Shown here in pieces: positions 1 to 7,963 of a stretch of 32,220 bases of DNA. Positions within the stretch are counted from its first letter, which is position 1. Each line of letters begins with the position of its first letter. The position numbers and the translations under genes are program-made. Below the pieces are notes generated by a model. That model searched no databases. It had not been told where the DNA came from and worked only from the letters and a program-made list of their open reading frames with translations. Source of the DNA: Pseudomonadota bacterium (GTDB lineage Bacteria > Pseudomonadota > Alphaproteobacteria > Rickettsiales > UBA1997); assembly GCA_009925685.1 (NCBI GenBank), contig RFYG01000005.1:1-32220 (forward strand), written 5' to 3'.

Positions 1-37
1 TTATGTTTTTGATTACTTTAATTTAATTTTTACGAAA

Positions 38-2017
38 TTATTTATTGAATAAAAATGAGAAAAATGATTTTTTCTTGATGCTATCTTGGTTGTTGTTACG
101 ATTCCTTGAGTCGTGTCTTTTATTAAATTTTTTGTCATTTCGATGTTTTTGATGATGAGATTTATTTCTATCATAATCACCAACATTTTTTTTGCCAAAA
201 TCATCACTTTCTGAGCTTTCATCTTGGTTATTGATCTCTTCAAAATAACTTTTTTCTATACCGAGTTGATTAACTTTTCCAGTCGTAGTCTGCATGTCGA
301 ATTCCCTTTTTTCATCTTCAGATAATGACTTGCGCTTCTTAATATTGAAACCCTGAGAGCCGTTTTCTTCTGAAGGATGCAGAAAGATATGAACGGAATA
401 ATTTTTTTCAGTAGAAACTATTTCATTTTTTTTGAAATTCATAATGTAGGCCAATGTTTCTGGGCTTGCATAAACATAAATTACACCAGTTTGTTTGTCG
501 GCGCATGCGTGTCTAATAGCTCTTAAAATAGAAACAGCCAAAATTTCAACTGACCGAACGTATCCCGTTCCACCGCAATGTTTGCAAGGTTCGGTTATAG
601 TTTCAAAAAAACTTGCCCCGAGTCTTTGTCGTGACATTTCAAGAAGTCCAAAAACACTTATTCTACCAAGTTGAATTCTAGCTCTGTCGTTTTGCAATTC
701 ATCGCGCAAGGCCCTTTCGATATTACGGCGGTGTTTTTGTTCGTACATATCAATAAAATCAATCACAATAAGTCCCGCTAGATCCCTAAGCCTTAATTGG
801 CGAGCAATTTCTCTAACTGCCTCAAGATTGGTGTTAAAAGCAGTTTCTTCAACACCCGATTCTTTTGTAGCTCTTCCAGAGTTAACATCAATTGCCACTA
901 ATGCTTCGGTGTGATCGATTACAATTGAACCACCCGAAGGAAGTGATATTTGCTTTTCGTAAAGAGCTGAAATTTGTTGTTCAATTCGATATTTGTTGAA
1001 AATTGGCACTCTATCGTCATGAAGCTTGATGTTGTTGGGCGCCGAAGGCATGGTGAGTTTTACAAAATTTGTAACTATTTCAAATGAATCTTGTCCCTCA
1101 ACAATAACTTCGTTAACATTTTCATTGTAAATGTCGCGAATACATCTTCTGATTATATCATCTTCAGCATGAATAAATGATGGGGCTTTAGAGTTTTGCG
1201 ATATTTCCCTGATATTGTCCCACAGGCGATTAAGATATTCGCAATCACGTTTGATTTCTTCGGGTTTTTTGCCAACTCCTGCGGTTCTGATTATAACTGA
1301 ACGATCATTGCCGATATTAATTTCACTTAATATGGAGCGCAAAATTTTTCTATCGCGAAAATTATCAACTTTTTTAGAAACTCCACCCTTATTTGGAGTA
1401 TTGGCCATTAAAACGCAGTATTTTCCGGCGATTGAGATGTAAGTGGTCATTGAAGCGCCCTTATTACCTCTTTCTTCCTTTGATACTTGTACCAAGATAA
1501 GTTGATTGGGTTTTATAACTTCTTGAATATTGAAGCGTTTATGAATGTTATAAATGTTGCCACCATATTCCGAAACTTCATCTTCAACAGAATATGAGCC
1601 AGTTGTTATTGATTCGCCATCGGTATTTTCTTCTTCGTGGTTTTTAGAATTGTAATTTTGGTGATTATTTGAATAACTTTGTCCGTTGATATTGTGATTA
1701 TCATCCTCTTCACCTCGATTATTTTGATTGATATTTAACTCCCTTAGTTTTTGTCTTTCGACTTCGGAAATTTGATAGTAATCAGGGTGAATATCCGCAA
1801 ATGGCAGGAATCCATGACGATCAGATCCATAATCCACAAAACAAGCTTGAAGAGAAGGTTCAACTCGAGTAACTCGAGATAAGTAAATATTGCCCTTAAT
1901 TTGTTTTATGGCTAAGGCCGAGCGGTCAAAATCAAGTAATTTTCCGTCACTTCCAAGGACAGCGACGCGAGTTTCTTCGCGGTGTGCGCCATCGATTGCA
2001 ATTGTAATTTTTGTCAT
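38..2017 (-). CDS. rne: Ribonuclease E/G family endoribonuclease
   Basis: Single-strand-specific endoribonuclease of rRNA processing and mRNA decay. The 659-residue protein starts with a split S1 RNA-binding domain (about 35-200). An Asn/Glu-rich polar insertion at about 90-150 interrupts it, as in other alphaproteobacterial RNase E proteins. The catalytic DNase I-like part has the two metal-binding aspartates in AIDVNSGRAT (D377) and VIDFIDM (D420), spaced 43 residues apart exactly as E. coli D303 and D346. The Zn-link follows as CKHCGGTGYV (C478, C481). After about residue 560 the protein is polar, with a basic His/Lys/Asn-rich tail ending in a short Phe-rich segment. It lacks the roughly 500-residue degradosome scaffold of E. 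coli RNase E. The start has one of the few clear Shine-Dalgarno sequences here (AGAGGA). A possible promoter lies 60-100 bp upstream on the minus strand but is not convincing. RNase G is the alternative name; the inserted S1 domain and extra tail favour RNase E. Confidence 0.95.
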   Translation of the reverse strand: MTKITIAIDGAHREETRVAVLGSDGKLLDFDRSALAIKQIKGNIYLSRVTRVEPSLQACFVDYGSDRHGFLPFADIHPDYYQISEVERQKLRELNINQNNRGEEDDNHNINGQSYSNNHQNYNSKNHEEENTDGESITTGSYSVEDEVSEYGGNIYNIHKRFNIQEVIKPNQLILVQVSKEERGNKGASMTTYISIAGKYCVLMANTPNKGGVSKKVDNFRDRKILRSILSEINIGNDRSVIIRTAGVGKKPEEIKRDCEYLNRLWDNIREISQNSKAPSFIHAEDDIIRRCIRDIYNENVNEVIVEGQDSFEIVTNFVKLTMPSAPNNIKLHDDRVPIFNKYRIEQQISALYEKQISLPSGGSIVIDHTEALVAIDVNSGRATKESGVEETAFNTNLEAVREIARQLRLRDLAGLIVIDFIDMYEQKHRRNIERALRDELQNDRARIQLGRISVFGLLEMSRQRLGASFFETITEPCKHCGGTGYVRSVEILAVSILRAIRHACADKQTGVIYVYASPETLAYIMNFKKNEIVSTEKNYSVHIFLHPSEENGSQGFNIKKRKSLSEDEKREFDMQTTTGKVNQLGIEKSYFEEINNQDESSESDDFGKKNVGDYDRNKSHHQKHRNDKKFNKRHDSRNRNNNQDSIKKKSFFSFLFNK

Positions 2018-2037
2018 TTTTCCTCTAATAAAATGAC
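2013..2037 (-). promoter_or_regulatory. Hairpin over the rne start codon, Shine-Dalgarno in the loop
   Basis: On the rne mRNA the 8-nt arms GTCATTTT and AAAATGAC are perfect complements separated by a 9-nt loop, ATTAGAGGA. The loop contains the Shine-Dalgarno sequence and the 3' arm contains the AUG. The stem is mostly A-U, so stability is modest. E. coli RNase E is known to autoregulate through its own 5' leader, so a leader structure would make sense, but function here is inferred. Confidence 0.4.
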
Positions 2038-2196
2038 GAGTGAATCAGCTATTTTCTAGGGAGAATAAGAATAAATCGTAATATTATTTATCATATTTTT
2101 TTCTGGTAAATATCTTGAAACTAGCTGTTTGACTCGTTTGATTAAAATTTAATGTAAGTAATGACGATTTAAAATCGTTCATTAATAGAAATTCAT

Positions 2197-2517
2197 TTAT
2201 TTTTTTAAAGATGATTCAATCCATTTCAGATAAGAATCGGAACCGTCATCAATATTTTGGGATATAAATTGTGGCACTTTATATTCGTGTCCCTGAATGA
2301 TTGCTTTTTTTATTTTATGATACAACGATTTTTTTGTTTTGAGGACAACTAAAATTTCATTTTGAATTTCAGGTTTGTTATCAAATATATAAAAACTTTG
2401 GATTTTAGATATTTGGGCGCATGCAACTAATTTATTTTCCAATAATTTTTGGCAAATCCTTTTTGCTAATATCAAGCTTTTATAAGTAGTTTTTATTTCA
2501 ATAAATTTGTTTTTCAT
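2197..2517 (-). CDS. cutA: CutA1-family divalent cation tolerance protein
   Basis: Small cytosolic protein of the CutA1 family, which forms very stable trimers with a ferredoxin-like fold. The family is linked to copper tolerance in E. coli, but its biochemical role is not settled. The 106-residue length matches the family. Visible signatures are LVACAQI after the first helix, the EILVVLKT strand, HEYKVPQFI (corresponding to the family HPYEVP motif) and the C-terminal YLKWI. The start is fixed because the first beta strand begins only a few residues in. The start codon lies 8 bp from the start of the divergent phosphodiesterase gene, so its promoter must lie inside that gene. The 179 bp between it and rne hold an A/T-rich inverted repeat near 2163-2177 but no clear terminator. 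Confidence 0.9.
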   Translation of the reverse strand: MKNKFIEIKTTYKSLILAKRICQKLLENKLVACAQISKIQSFYIFDNKPEIQNEILVVLKTKKSLYHKIKKAIIQGHEYKVPQFISQNIDDGSDSYLKWIESSLKK

Positions 2518-2525
2518 AATTAGCG

Positions 2526-3161
2526 ATGATTAAAATTTTTGCCCACCGTGGTTTTGCTCAAAATAACATCAAGCAAAACTCAATTGCAAGCCTTAAAAAT
2601 GCTTTTAAGAACGGTTTTAAAGCTATTGAATTTGATATTTGGTGGCTGGAAAATCAGTTATTTTTGAGTCATGATAAACCCAGTAAAACTTCACTTTTTA
2701 ATCTCCCGCATTTTGGCGATTATTTTATTTATAATAACCAAATTGATTACTGGCTTGATTTCAAAAATATTGACGAAAGTAATGTTAGAGAAGTTTTGCA
2801 ACTTGTTAAAAATGATTTGGATTCAAATAAAATTAATTTAGATAAAATTTATTTTGCCCCCTATATCACCAATTTTGAACTTACTGAAAAAATTGCTCGT
2901 GAATTTCGTAATTTTTTTGATAAGAAAATTAATTTTTTAGGGGTTTGCGATCATCAATCACAAATTTTAAAGATTTCTGAATTACTGGATATTGAGGTTA
3001 TCGACTATGTTTCGATTGACCATAAATTAATTAATAAAAGTAATCTCGAGTTAATCGATCCAAAAAAAATCTTCGCTTGGACGGTTAATGATATCCATGT
3101 TTATAACGATCTTATGATTATGGGCGTTGATAAATTCGCGACGGATAATTTGGTGATCTAG
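2526..3161 (+). CDS. Glycerophosphodiester phosphodiesterase-family protein
   Basis: A 211-residue GDPD-family TIM-barrel protein. The family hydrolyses glycerophosphodiesters to glycerol-3-phosphate and an alcohol using a metal ion and two histidines. The hallmark residues are in place: H7-R8-G9 near the N-terminus, E35 and D37 in IEFDIWW, and H49-D50 in FLSHDKPS. The C-terminus has the typical FAWTVND strand. It is shorter than E. coli UgpQ (about 247 residues) and the usual ENT after the HRG motif reads QNS, so the substrate may differ. No signal peptide is seen, so it is probably cytosolic. The start is certain because the HRG motif begins at residue 7. Its 5' end faces cutA with 8 bp between them and its 3' end converges on the DUF4116 gene with 13 bp between stops. 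Confidence 0.85.
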   Translation: MIKIFAHRGFAQNNIKQNSIASLKNAFKNGFKAIEFDIWWLENQLFLSHDKPSKTSLFNLPHFGDYFIYNNQIDYWLDFKNIDESNVREVLQLVKNDLDSNKINLDKIYFAPYITNFELTEKIAREFRNFFDKKINFLGVCDHQSQILKISELLDIEVIDYVSIDHKLINKSNLELIDPKKIFAWTVNDIHVYNDLMIMGVDKFATDNLVI

Positions 3162-3184
3162 TTTATATCGAGATCTATTTTTTT
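3155..3184 (+). terminator. Possible Rho-independent terminator after the GDPD gene
   Basis: GATCT at 3155-3159 can pair with AGATC at 3171-3175 across an 11-nt loop, followed by TATTTTTTT. The stem includes the stop codon region and is only 5 bp, so this is a weak candidate supported mainly by the T run and its place between convergent genes. Confidence 0.3.
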
Positions 3185-4572
3185 ATTCCCTGAACTGGTT
3201 CTGATTTATATATTGACCGATACTTACCGTTTTTTTGTTCTTGATAAACTTCAAAATAATCCGAAATTCTATCCTCGACCTTGTAAATGATTTTGGGACT
3301 TGGATCGTTTTTATCACTTAAGTACAAATCCCACAAAATGAATCTCTTATGGCCATTTTCATATACCGGATCGATTTTAAGTTCGCGATTAAAAATCACT
3401 TCAATAATTGATAATTGCCATTTTTTATTGGGTAGTTCGGTCGCAATGGCGCTGATGGAAGTTGTGTTAACAAAATTATTTGATAGAGCCTCATCTGTTG
3501 ATGGCGACAATGCGTACAAATTGAAAGCGAGAGTTGTCGGGTTAGATTTGATTTTCCATAAATAAGTGGTTCGGAGGTCGGAAATAATTTCGGGCGGTAT
3601 TTTTCTTTTAGCAAAAAATTTTTCGATTTTTTTGATTAATTCTGGGTATTTTTTAAAATCCGTAGACCAATAAACTGCATAATTCCTATTATCCATTGGA
3701 TTGATGCTCCAAATCTCCTCAAAATCGCCAAACTTAATTTTTTCAAGATCGTATTTTTTGCTCCATTTTATAATAAAATTTCTATCAATAATTTTTTTAT
3801 CACCAAAAAATTTTGCTTTATTATCAATATATTTTCCGAGATTTTTTTTGTTATGGATTGAAACGTAATTTTGATTTAAGAATTTTTCGAATTTTTCAAC
3901 AGGCTCTAGTGGATTAATAATTTTACCAAGTTCCTCAATTTCTGGGTCAGATAGTAGTTTTGGATGAGCAAATTTTATGGCATTTTCATCAGAATTTACG
4001 GCAATTTTAACAAACTCTTTGCTAGATTTTACATTCGGTGGAGCAAATTCAAGAAGCGCCCCATTATCTTCGAGGGCAGGTTTGGCAAATTCGCTAAATG
4101 ATTTTAAGCGATCAGAGGCATATTTGTAGTTATCTGAATCGAGATCAATCATGCGCTTCATGAATAATTTATTATCGAGTAAGCTCCATGAGCAATATTT
4201 TAGCGAGTCGCGATTTATATAAATCGCCTCTTCCATAAAATATTCATCCGTTTTGACCTCCGGTGCAACAAAGCGCAGGATTTCGGGGTTAGTCTTTATG
4301 GCTCTTTTAATAAAAATTTTATCTTGGTGTAAAATATCTGAGGCATTTTGAAATTGCTCTGGATCTAGTAATATTGCCCGAAGAATAAGATTTCTATCCT
4401 GCTTTAAACATTCTGGTAAATTATTGATTGCATTTGGATTTTTTTTGGAAACTTCTTGTAAGATGGCGTCGTAATATCTTTCTTTATTTGAACAAAAATC
4501 TTGGCTTTGGGCCGGTGATTTATTGATGAATAAGCTCAAAATTATAATTGGCGCGACAAGATTTTTAAGCAT
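3175..4572 (-). CDS. Exported protein with seven 25-residue DUF4116-type repeats
   Basis: 465-residue protein of unknown function. Residues 1-22 form a Sec signal peptide (hydrophobic IIILSLF core, then SPAQSQ), so it is probably periplasmic or secreted. Residues 46-220 hold seven in-register tandem repeats of exactly 25 residues. The pattern is an aromatic/Ala pair, then a Leu or Val, Asp/Lys, a hydrophobic position and an Ala-Ile helix end, as in the third copy FVAPEVKTDEYFMEEAI. This matches DUF4116-type helical repeats, known from Legionella and several host-associated bacteria and protists. Residues 221-465 form a separate Lys/Trp-rich region I do not recognise. The gene starts 16 bp after nuoK and has a clear Shine-Dalgarno (AAAGGA), rare in this window, so it is probably transcribed with nuoHIJK. 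Its role is unknown; surface or host interaction is only a guess from the family. Confidence 0.75.
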   Translation of the reverse strand: MLKNLVAPIIILSLFINKSPAQSQDFCSNKERYYDAILQEVSKKNPNAINNLPECLKQDRNLILRAILLDPEQFQNASDILHQDKIFIKRAIKTNPEILRFVAPEVKTDEYFMEEAIYINRDSLKYCSWSLLDNKLFMKRMIDLDSDNYKYASDRLKSFSEFAKPALEDNGALLEFAPPNVKSSKEFVKIAVNSDENAIKFAHPKLLSDPEIEELGKIINPLEPVEKFEKFLNQNYVSIHNKKNLGKYIDNKAKFFGDKKIIDRNFIIKWSKKYDLEKIKFGDFEEIWSINPMDNRNYAVYWSTDFKKYPELIKKIEKFFAKRKIPPEIISDLRTTYLWKIKSNPTTLAFNLYALSPSTDEALSNNFVNTTSISAIATELPNKKWQLSIIEVIFNRELKIDPVYENGHKRFILWDLYLSDKNDPSPKIIYKVEDRISDYFEVYQEQKNGKYRSIYKSEPVQGIKK

Positions 4573-4588
4573 TATATCCTTTAATGGA

Positions 4589-4900
4589 TTAACCTTTCAT
4601 GGATGAGATGTCTTCGAGTTCGATGTTTTTGCGATTGTTAAAGTAAACCACTAAAATTGCCAAACCAATTGCCGCCTCAGCCCCGGCGACCGTTAAAACA
4701 AAAATTGCAAAGACCTGACCAAGTAAATCATTTAGGTAAACTGAAAATGCCACAAAGTTGATGTTTACCGAAACGAGCATAATTTCAATCGACATTAAAA
4801 TCGAAATTATGTTTTTGCGATTTAGAAAAATTCCGGATACGCCGATGCAAAATAAAATTATGGCGAGAGTGATAAAGTGATAATGGCTGATATGGTTCAT
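4589..4900 (-). CDS. nuoK: NADH-quinone oxidoreductase subunit K
   Basis: Membrane subunit of respiratory complex I with three transmembrane helices, part of the proton path between the quinone site and the antiporter-like subunits. The 103-residue length fits the family. The two buried glutamates are visible: E39 in [10 protein letters not shown] and E75 in [12 protein letters not shown]. It follows nuoJ by 8 bp. In most bacteria nuoL would come next; here a DUF4116-repeat gene does, so nuoLMN must be elsewhere. Confidence 0.96.
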   Translation of the reverse strand: MNHISHYHFITLAIILFCIGVSGIFLNRKNIISILMSIEIMLVSVNINFVAFSVYLNDLLGQVFAIFVLTVAGAEAAIGLAILVVYFNNRKNIELEDISSMKG

Positions 4901-4908
4901 AAAATTGA

Positions 4909-5520
4909 TTATAAGTCGATTCCTTGGCCTGATTTTACCTTGATAATTTCAAGCGATTCATCTCGAGTGCGATGAACTTGCGAAGCAATATTTTGTTTAC
5001 GAATAAATCTTTTTTCGGGCTTGAGGGTTAGAACAATAGCTCCAATCATAGCTACAAATAAAATTGCCCCAGAAACCTGAAAGGGCAGAAAAAAGTCAGT
5101 GTATAAAATTTTGCCGATTGCCTTAGTGTTGTGAATATTTTGTGGAGTTGGGAATTTAATAACATTGTTTGTGTAATTAATGCTAGAAAATTTGGTGATT
5201 AGGAACAGCTCACAAAATATTATAAGTGTAAGCATTGTTATTAAGGGTTTGCGACGATTTATATTTTCGATAATTTTGAGATCAACATTGAGCATCATGA
5301 CCACAAATAAAAACAAAACGGCAATGGCTCCAACATAAACAACAATCAAGAGCATCGCTAGATATTCGGCGCCAAGCAAAATAAATAAACCAGCGACATT
5401 AAAAAAAGCTAAAATTAAAAATATTACGGCATTCACCATATTTCTGGAGACAACAACAGCAAGTGAAGAAGATATTAAGACAAACGAAAAAATATAAAAT
5501 AAATATAGTGTAAAATTCAT
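4909..5520 (-). CDS. nuoJ: NADH-quinone oxidoreductase subunit J
   Basis: 203-residue membrane subunit of complex I with five predicted transmembrane helices. Family signatures are [20 protein letters not shown] in the second helix, the [20 protein letters not shown] helix 3 with its pi-bulge region, and the VMMLNVD segment after it. The polar C-terminus (about residues 165-203) is ordinary for the family. It is separated from nuoI by a 95-bp spacer, the only real gap in the nuoHIJK block, and this spacer shows no gene or clear terminator. No Shine-Dalgarno is visible before the ATG. Confidence 0.95.
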   Translation of the reverse strand: MNFTLYLFYIFSFVLISSSLAVVVSRNMVNAVIFLILAFFNVAGLFILLGAEYLAMLLIVVYVGAIAVLFLFVVMMLNVDLKIIENINRRKPLITMLTLIIFCELFLITKFSSINYTNNVIKFPTPQNIHNTKAIGKILYTDFFLPFQVSGAILFVAMIGAIVLTLKPEKRFIRKQNIASQVHRTRDESLEIIKVKSGQGIDL

Positions 5521-5615
5521 TGAGAAGGATTGGTTATTGAGGTTTAAATGATGTTATTTAGTTTAAATTTTTAGTCAAAATTTTTTAAAAACACTTATTA
5601 AAGTTAAATAATTTT

Positions 5616-6101
5616 TTAGCGATTATGAACATCGCACTCAATACTTTTTTGTAGCGCATATTCATATCTTTCGCCGTTGGCCAAGAGCTTTTCTTTGTTG
5701 TAATAAAGTTCTTGTCGGGTTTCGGTAGAAAATTCAAAATTTGGACTTTCCACGATTGCATCAACTGGGCAAGCCTCTTGGCATAATCCACAATATATAC
5801 ATTTAAGCATATCGATGTCGTATTTGGTAGTGCGACGACTGCCATCGGATCTTTCTTCAGCTTCAATTGTGATGGCTTGGGCGGGGCAAACGGCCTCACA
5901 TAATTTACAGGCAATGCATCTTTCTTCGCCATTTGGGTAACGCCTTAGAGCGTGTTCACCTCTAAAGCGGGGGCTGATTGGTCCTTTCTCAAACGGATAG
6001 TTAAGAGTGTATTTTTTTTTGAAGAAATATTTTAGGGTTAGTAAATGACCTATAAATATTTCTTTAAGTAAAAACGAATAGGCTTGTTTAAAAATTTGCA
6101 T
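5616..6101 (-). CDS. nuoI: NADH-quinone oxidoreductase subunit I (2x 4Fe-4S)
   Basis: Complex I hydrophilic-arm subunit that carries clusters N6a and N6b and passes electrons towards the quinone site. The 161-residue protein has both ferredoxin motifs complete: C62, C65, C68, C72 in [12 protein letters not shown] and C101, C104, C107, C111 in [12 protein letters not shown]. The N-terminal amphipathic helices (about 1-30) and the [18 protein letters not shown] segment are typical of the alphaproteobacterial/mitochondrial form (NDUFS8). It starts 9 bp after nuoH. Confidence 0.97.
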   Translation of the reverse strand: MQIFKQAYSFLLKEIFIGHLLTLKYFFKKKYTLNYPFEKGPISPRFRGEHALRRYPNGEERCIACKLCEAVCPAQAITIEAEERSDGSRRTTKYDIDMLKCIYCGLCQEACPVDAIVESPNFEFSTETRQELYYNKEKLLANGERYEYALQKSIECDVHNR

Positions 6102-6110
6102 TTTTAGAAT

Positions 6111-7121
6111 TTATTGAATGAAAACTATAAAGCTTGCGGTGCCAACCACCCACAATAATGATAAAGGTAAGAACACTTTCCAACCAAGTCTCATGAGTTG
6201 ATCATAACGATAACGAGGTAACGTGGCTCTTACCCAAATAAAACAAAATAATAAAATTAATATTTTTAAACATAACCAAATAAATCCAGGAATAGCGTTG
6301 CAAAATGCGCAGTCAAAAGGAGAAAGCCACCCACCTAAGAATAAGATTGAGGCAAAAGCCGAGATTAAAATCATATTGGCGTATTCACCTAAAAAAAACA
6401 TTGAAAATGGCATTGAGCTATATTCGACATTATAGCCGGCAACAAGCTCTGATTCAGCTTCGGGGAGATCGAAAGGATGACGATTAGTTTCGGCTAAAGC
6501 TGAGATAAAAAATAATAAAAACATTGGCAACATTGGCAAAACAAACCAATGATTTTTTTGAGCCAAAACAATTTCTGATAAATTTAGTGAGCCAGCGCAA
6601 AGAGCTACGGAAATGATGATCAAACCAATCGAAACCTCATAAGAAATCATTTGTGCTGAAGAGCGAATAGCTCCTAAAAATGCGTATTTAGAGTTTGAAG
6701 CCCAACCCGAAATTATAATGCCATAAACCCCAAGAGATGAGCTGGCGAGTAGGTAGGTTACGCCGACATTTAAATTGGCCACTACAAAATTTTCAGAAAA
6801 CGGAATTACTGCCCAGCCAATCAATGCTAGAACGAAAGTGATAATTGGAGCAACTAAAAATAGAATTTTGTTTGATTCGCTCGGAATTATAACTTCTTTG
6901 AGCATAAGTTTTAAGCCATCGGCCAAAGGTTGAAGAAGTCCAAATGGACCAACAACCGAAGGGCCCTTGCGTAGTTGCATTGAAGCAATAACTTTGCGCT
7001 CCATAAGAGTTAAATAAGCAACTGCCCCCAAAAGTGGCAATATAATCAACAAAATTTTTCCAATAATTGGTAAAATCAGCATTATTATTGGCCAAATTTG
7101 GCTATTAAAAAATTCGATCAT
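6111..7121 (-). CDS. nuoH: NADH-quinone oxidoreductase subunit H
   Basis: Membrane subunit of complex I that forms much of the quinone chamber. 336 residues with about eight transmembrane helices. Signatures include [20 protein letters not shown] after the first helix, [19 protein letters not shown] in the first loop, the [20 protein letters not shown] segment, and the conserved acidic loop with [20 protein letters not shown]. The C-terminal [20 protein letters not shown] is also standard. It is the first gene of the nuoHIJK block. The upstream neighbour is pgpA rather than nuoG, so complex I genes are split in this genome. A good promoter candidate lies about 70-100 bp upstream. Confidence 0.97.
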   Translation of the reverse strand: MIEFFNSQIWPIIMLILPIIGKILLIILPLLGAVAYLTLMERKVIASMQLRKGPSVVGPFGLLQPLADGLKLMLKEVIIPSESNKILFLVAPIITFVLALIGWAVIPFSENFVVANLNVGVTYLLASSSLGVYGIIISGWASNSKYAFLGAIRSSAQMISYEVSIGLIIISVALCAGSLNLSEIVLAQKNHWFVLPMLPMFLLFFISALAETNRHPFDLPEAESELVAGYNVEYSSMPFSMFFLGEYANMILISAFASILFLGGWLSPFDCAFCNAIPGFIWLCLKILILLFCFIWVRATLPRYRYDQLMRLGWKVFLPLSLLWVVGTASFIVFIQ

Positions 7122-7191
7122 AGATTTGGTTATTTAGGTAAAAGCTAAGATTTTGGATTTTTTTTGGTTTCAATCTGATTTTGACGGCGCA

Positions 7192-7220
7192 AATTTATTT
7201 TAAGAATTTCACAAAGTCAA
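7192..7220 (-). promoter_or_regulatory. Candidate sigma-70-type promoter for nuoH
   Basis: Reading the minus strand, TTGACT (7215-7220) and TAAATT (7192-7197) are separated by exactly 17 bp. The -35 matches five of six consensus bases and the -10 four of six. It sits 70 bp upstream of the nuoH start, inside the 182-bp gap after pgpA, as expected if nuoHIJK has its own promoter. Confidence 0.45.
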
Positions 7221-7278
7221 ATTAATGATTTTTCTATATTCTTATCAATTTTTATCAAAATATTGCACAAAAATATTG

Positions 7279-7299
7279 CTCGAAAACGAGTGTTTTTTT
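7279..7299. terminator. Short hairpin between pgpA and nuoH, possible terminator
   Basis: CTCG and CGAG around an AAAA loop (7279-7290) are followed on the plus strand by TGTTTTTTT. In the direction of pgpA (minus strand) the same hairpin lies just after the stop codon but is followed only by CAATATTTTT. The stem is 4 bp, so it is a weak candidate. Confidence 0.2.
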
Positions 7300-7303
7300 G
7301 ATT

Positions 7304-7873
7304 TTATTCGCAATTGATTAGTTTGAAAAAAGGCGAATCAGCTGTGAAATTATAAAGTATTAAAGTTGCAATTCCCGAAATAATTCCGCATAAAATATCA
7401 TCAAACATAACTCCAAAAGGGTTTTTAATTTTTCTATCGCAAGTGCCTATAAATGAAGGCTTGGTAATGTCTAAAATGCGAAACAAAATTGTACAAAAAA
7501 CCACATAAATTAAAAATTTTGCCTGATTTAAAACATATAAATCGCGAGTCGTAAAATTAAAAATTTCCAACGCTATAAAAATTCCAACCGCTTCATCGAT
7601 AACAATTGATTTATGATCAATATCACGCGAATTTTTTGATATCTGATAATGCCGTATGTTTGCTATAGAGTAAGCGCAAGATCCAATAATAATCAAAAGC
7701 CAAAAGCTAATTTGAAGAATTGTTGGAACCGAGTTACTTAAAAAATAATCGTTTATCCAAATCCATAAAAATAACGCGCCAATTGAGCCAACTGTGCCGG
7801 GAGCATATTTTGATTTTCCGCAATAAAAAAAGGTAAGAATTAGTTCGTTAAGTTTTGAATATTTTTTTTTCAT
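7304..7873 (-). CDS. pgpA: Phosphatidylglycerophosphatase A
   Basis: Membrane enzyme that removes the phosphate from phosphatidylglycerol phosphate to make phosphatidylglycerol. About 189 residues from the chosen start. Family signatures are the N-terminal GKSKYAPGTVGSIGAL, the RDIDHKSIVIDEAVGIFIAL active-site region with its acidic residues, the RILDITKPSFI helix and the C-terminal GVMFDDILCGIISG. Several hydrophobic segments fit the four-helix membrane family. An upstream ATG at 7942 would add 23 residues unlike the family and overlap the divergent metZ reading frame; the start MKKKYSKLNEL at 7873 gives the usual length. It lies upstream of nuoHIJK on the same strand. Confidence 0.9.
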   Translation of the reverse strand: MKKKYSKLNELILTFFYCGKSKYAPGTVGSIGALFLWIWINDYFLSNSVPTILQISFWLLIIIGSCAYSIANIRHYQISKNSRDIDHKSIVIDEAVGIFIALEIFNFTTRDLYVLNQAKFLIYVVFCTILFRILDITKPSFIGTCDRKIKNPFGVMFDDILCGIISGIATLILYNFTADSPFFKLINCE

Positions 7874-7963
7874 AAAAACTTTAGTTATTTTATAATTTTT
7901 TAATTCTTGCAAAAAACAAATTATTTGAATAGTTTTGTGCACGCAATATCAATCTTTCTAGCA

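Noticed and set aside
13-243. Lys/Ile-rich 76-residue frame over the rne 3' end
   Set aside because: Alternative frame of the polar RNase E tail; low-complexity composition and no independent start signal.
5585-5932. 115-residue frame on the same strand as nuoI
   Set aside because: Out-of-frame reading of the nuoI iron-sulfur region; nuoI with eight conserved cysteines is clearly the real frame.
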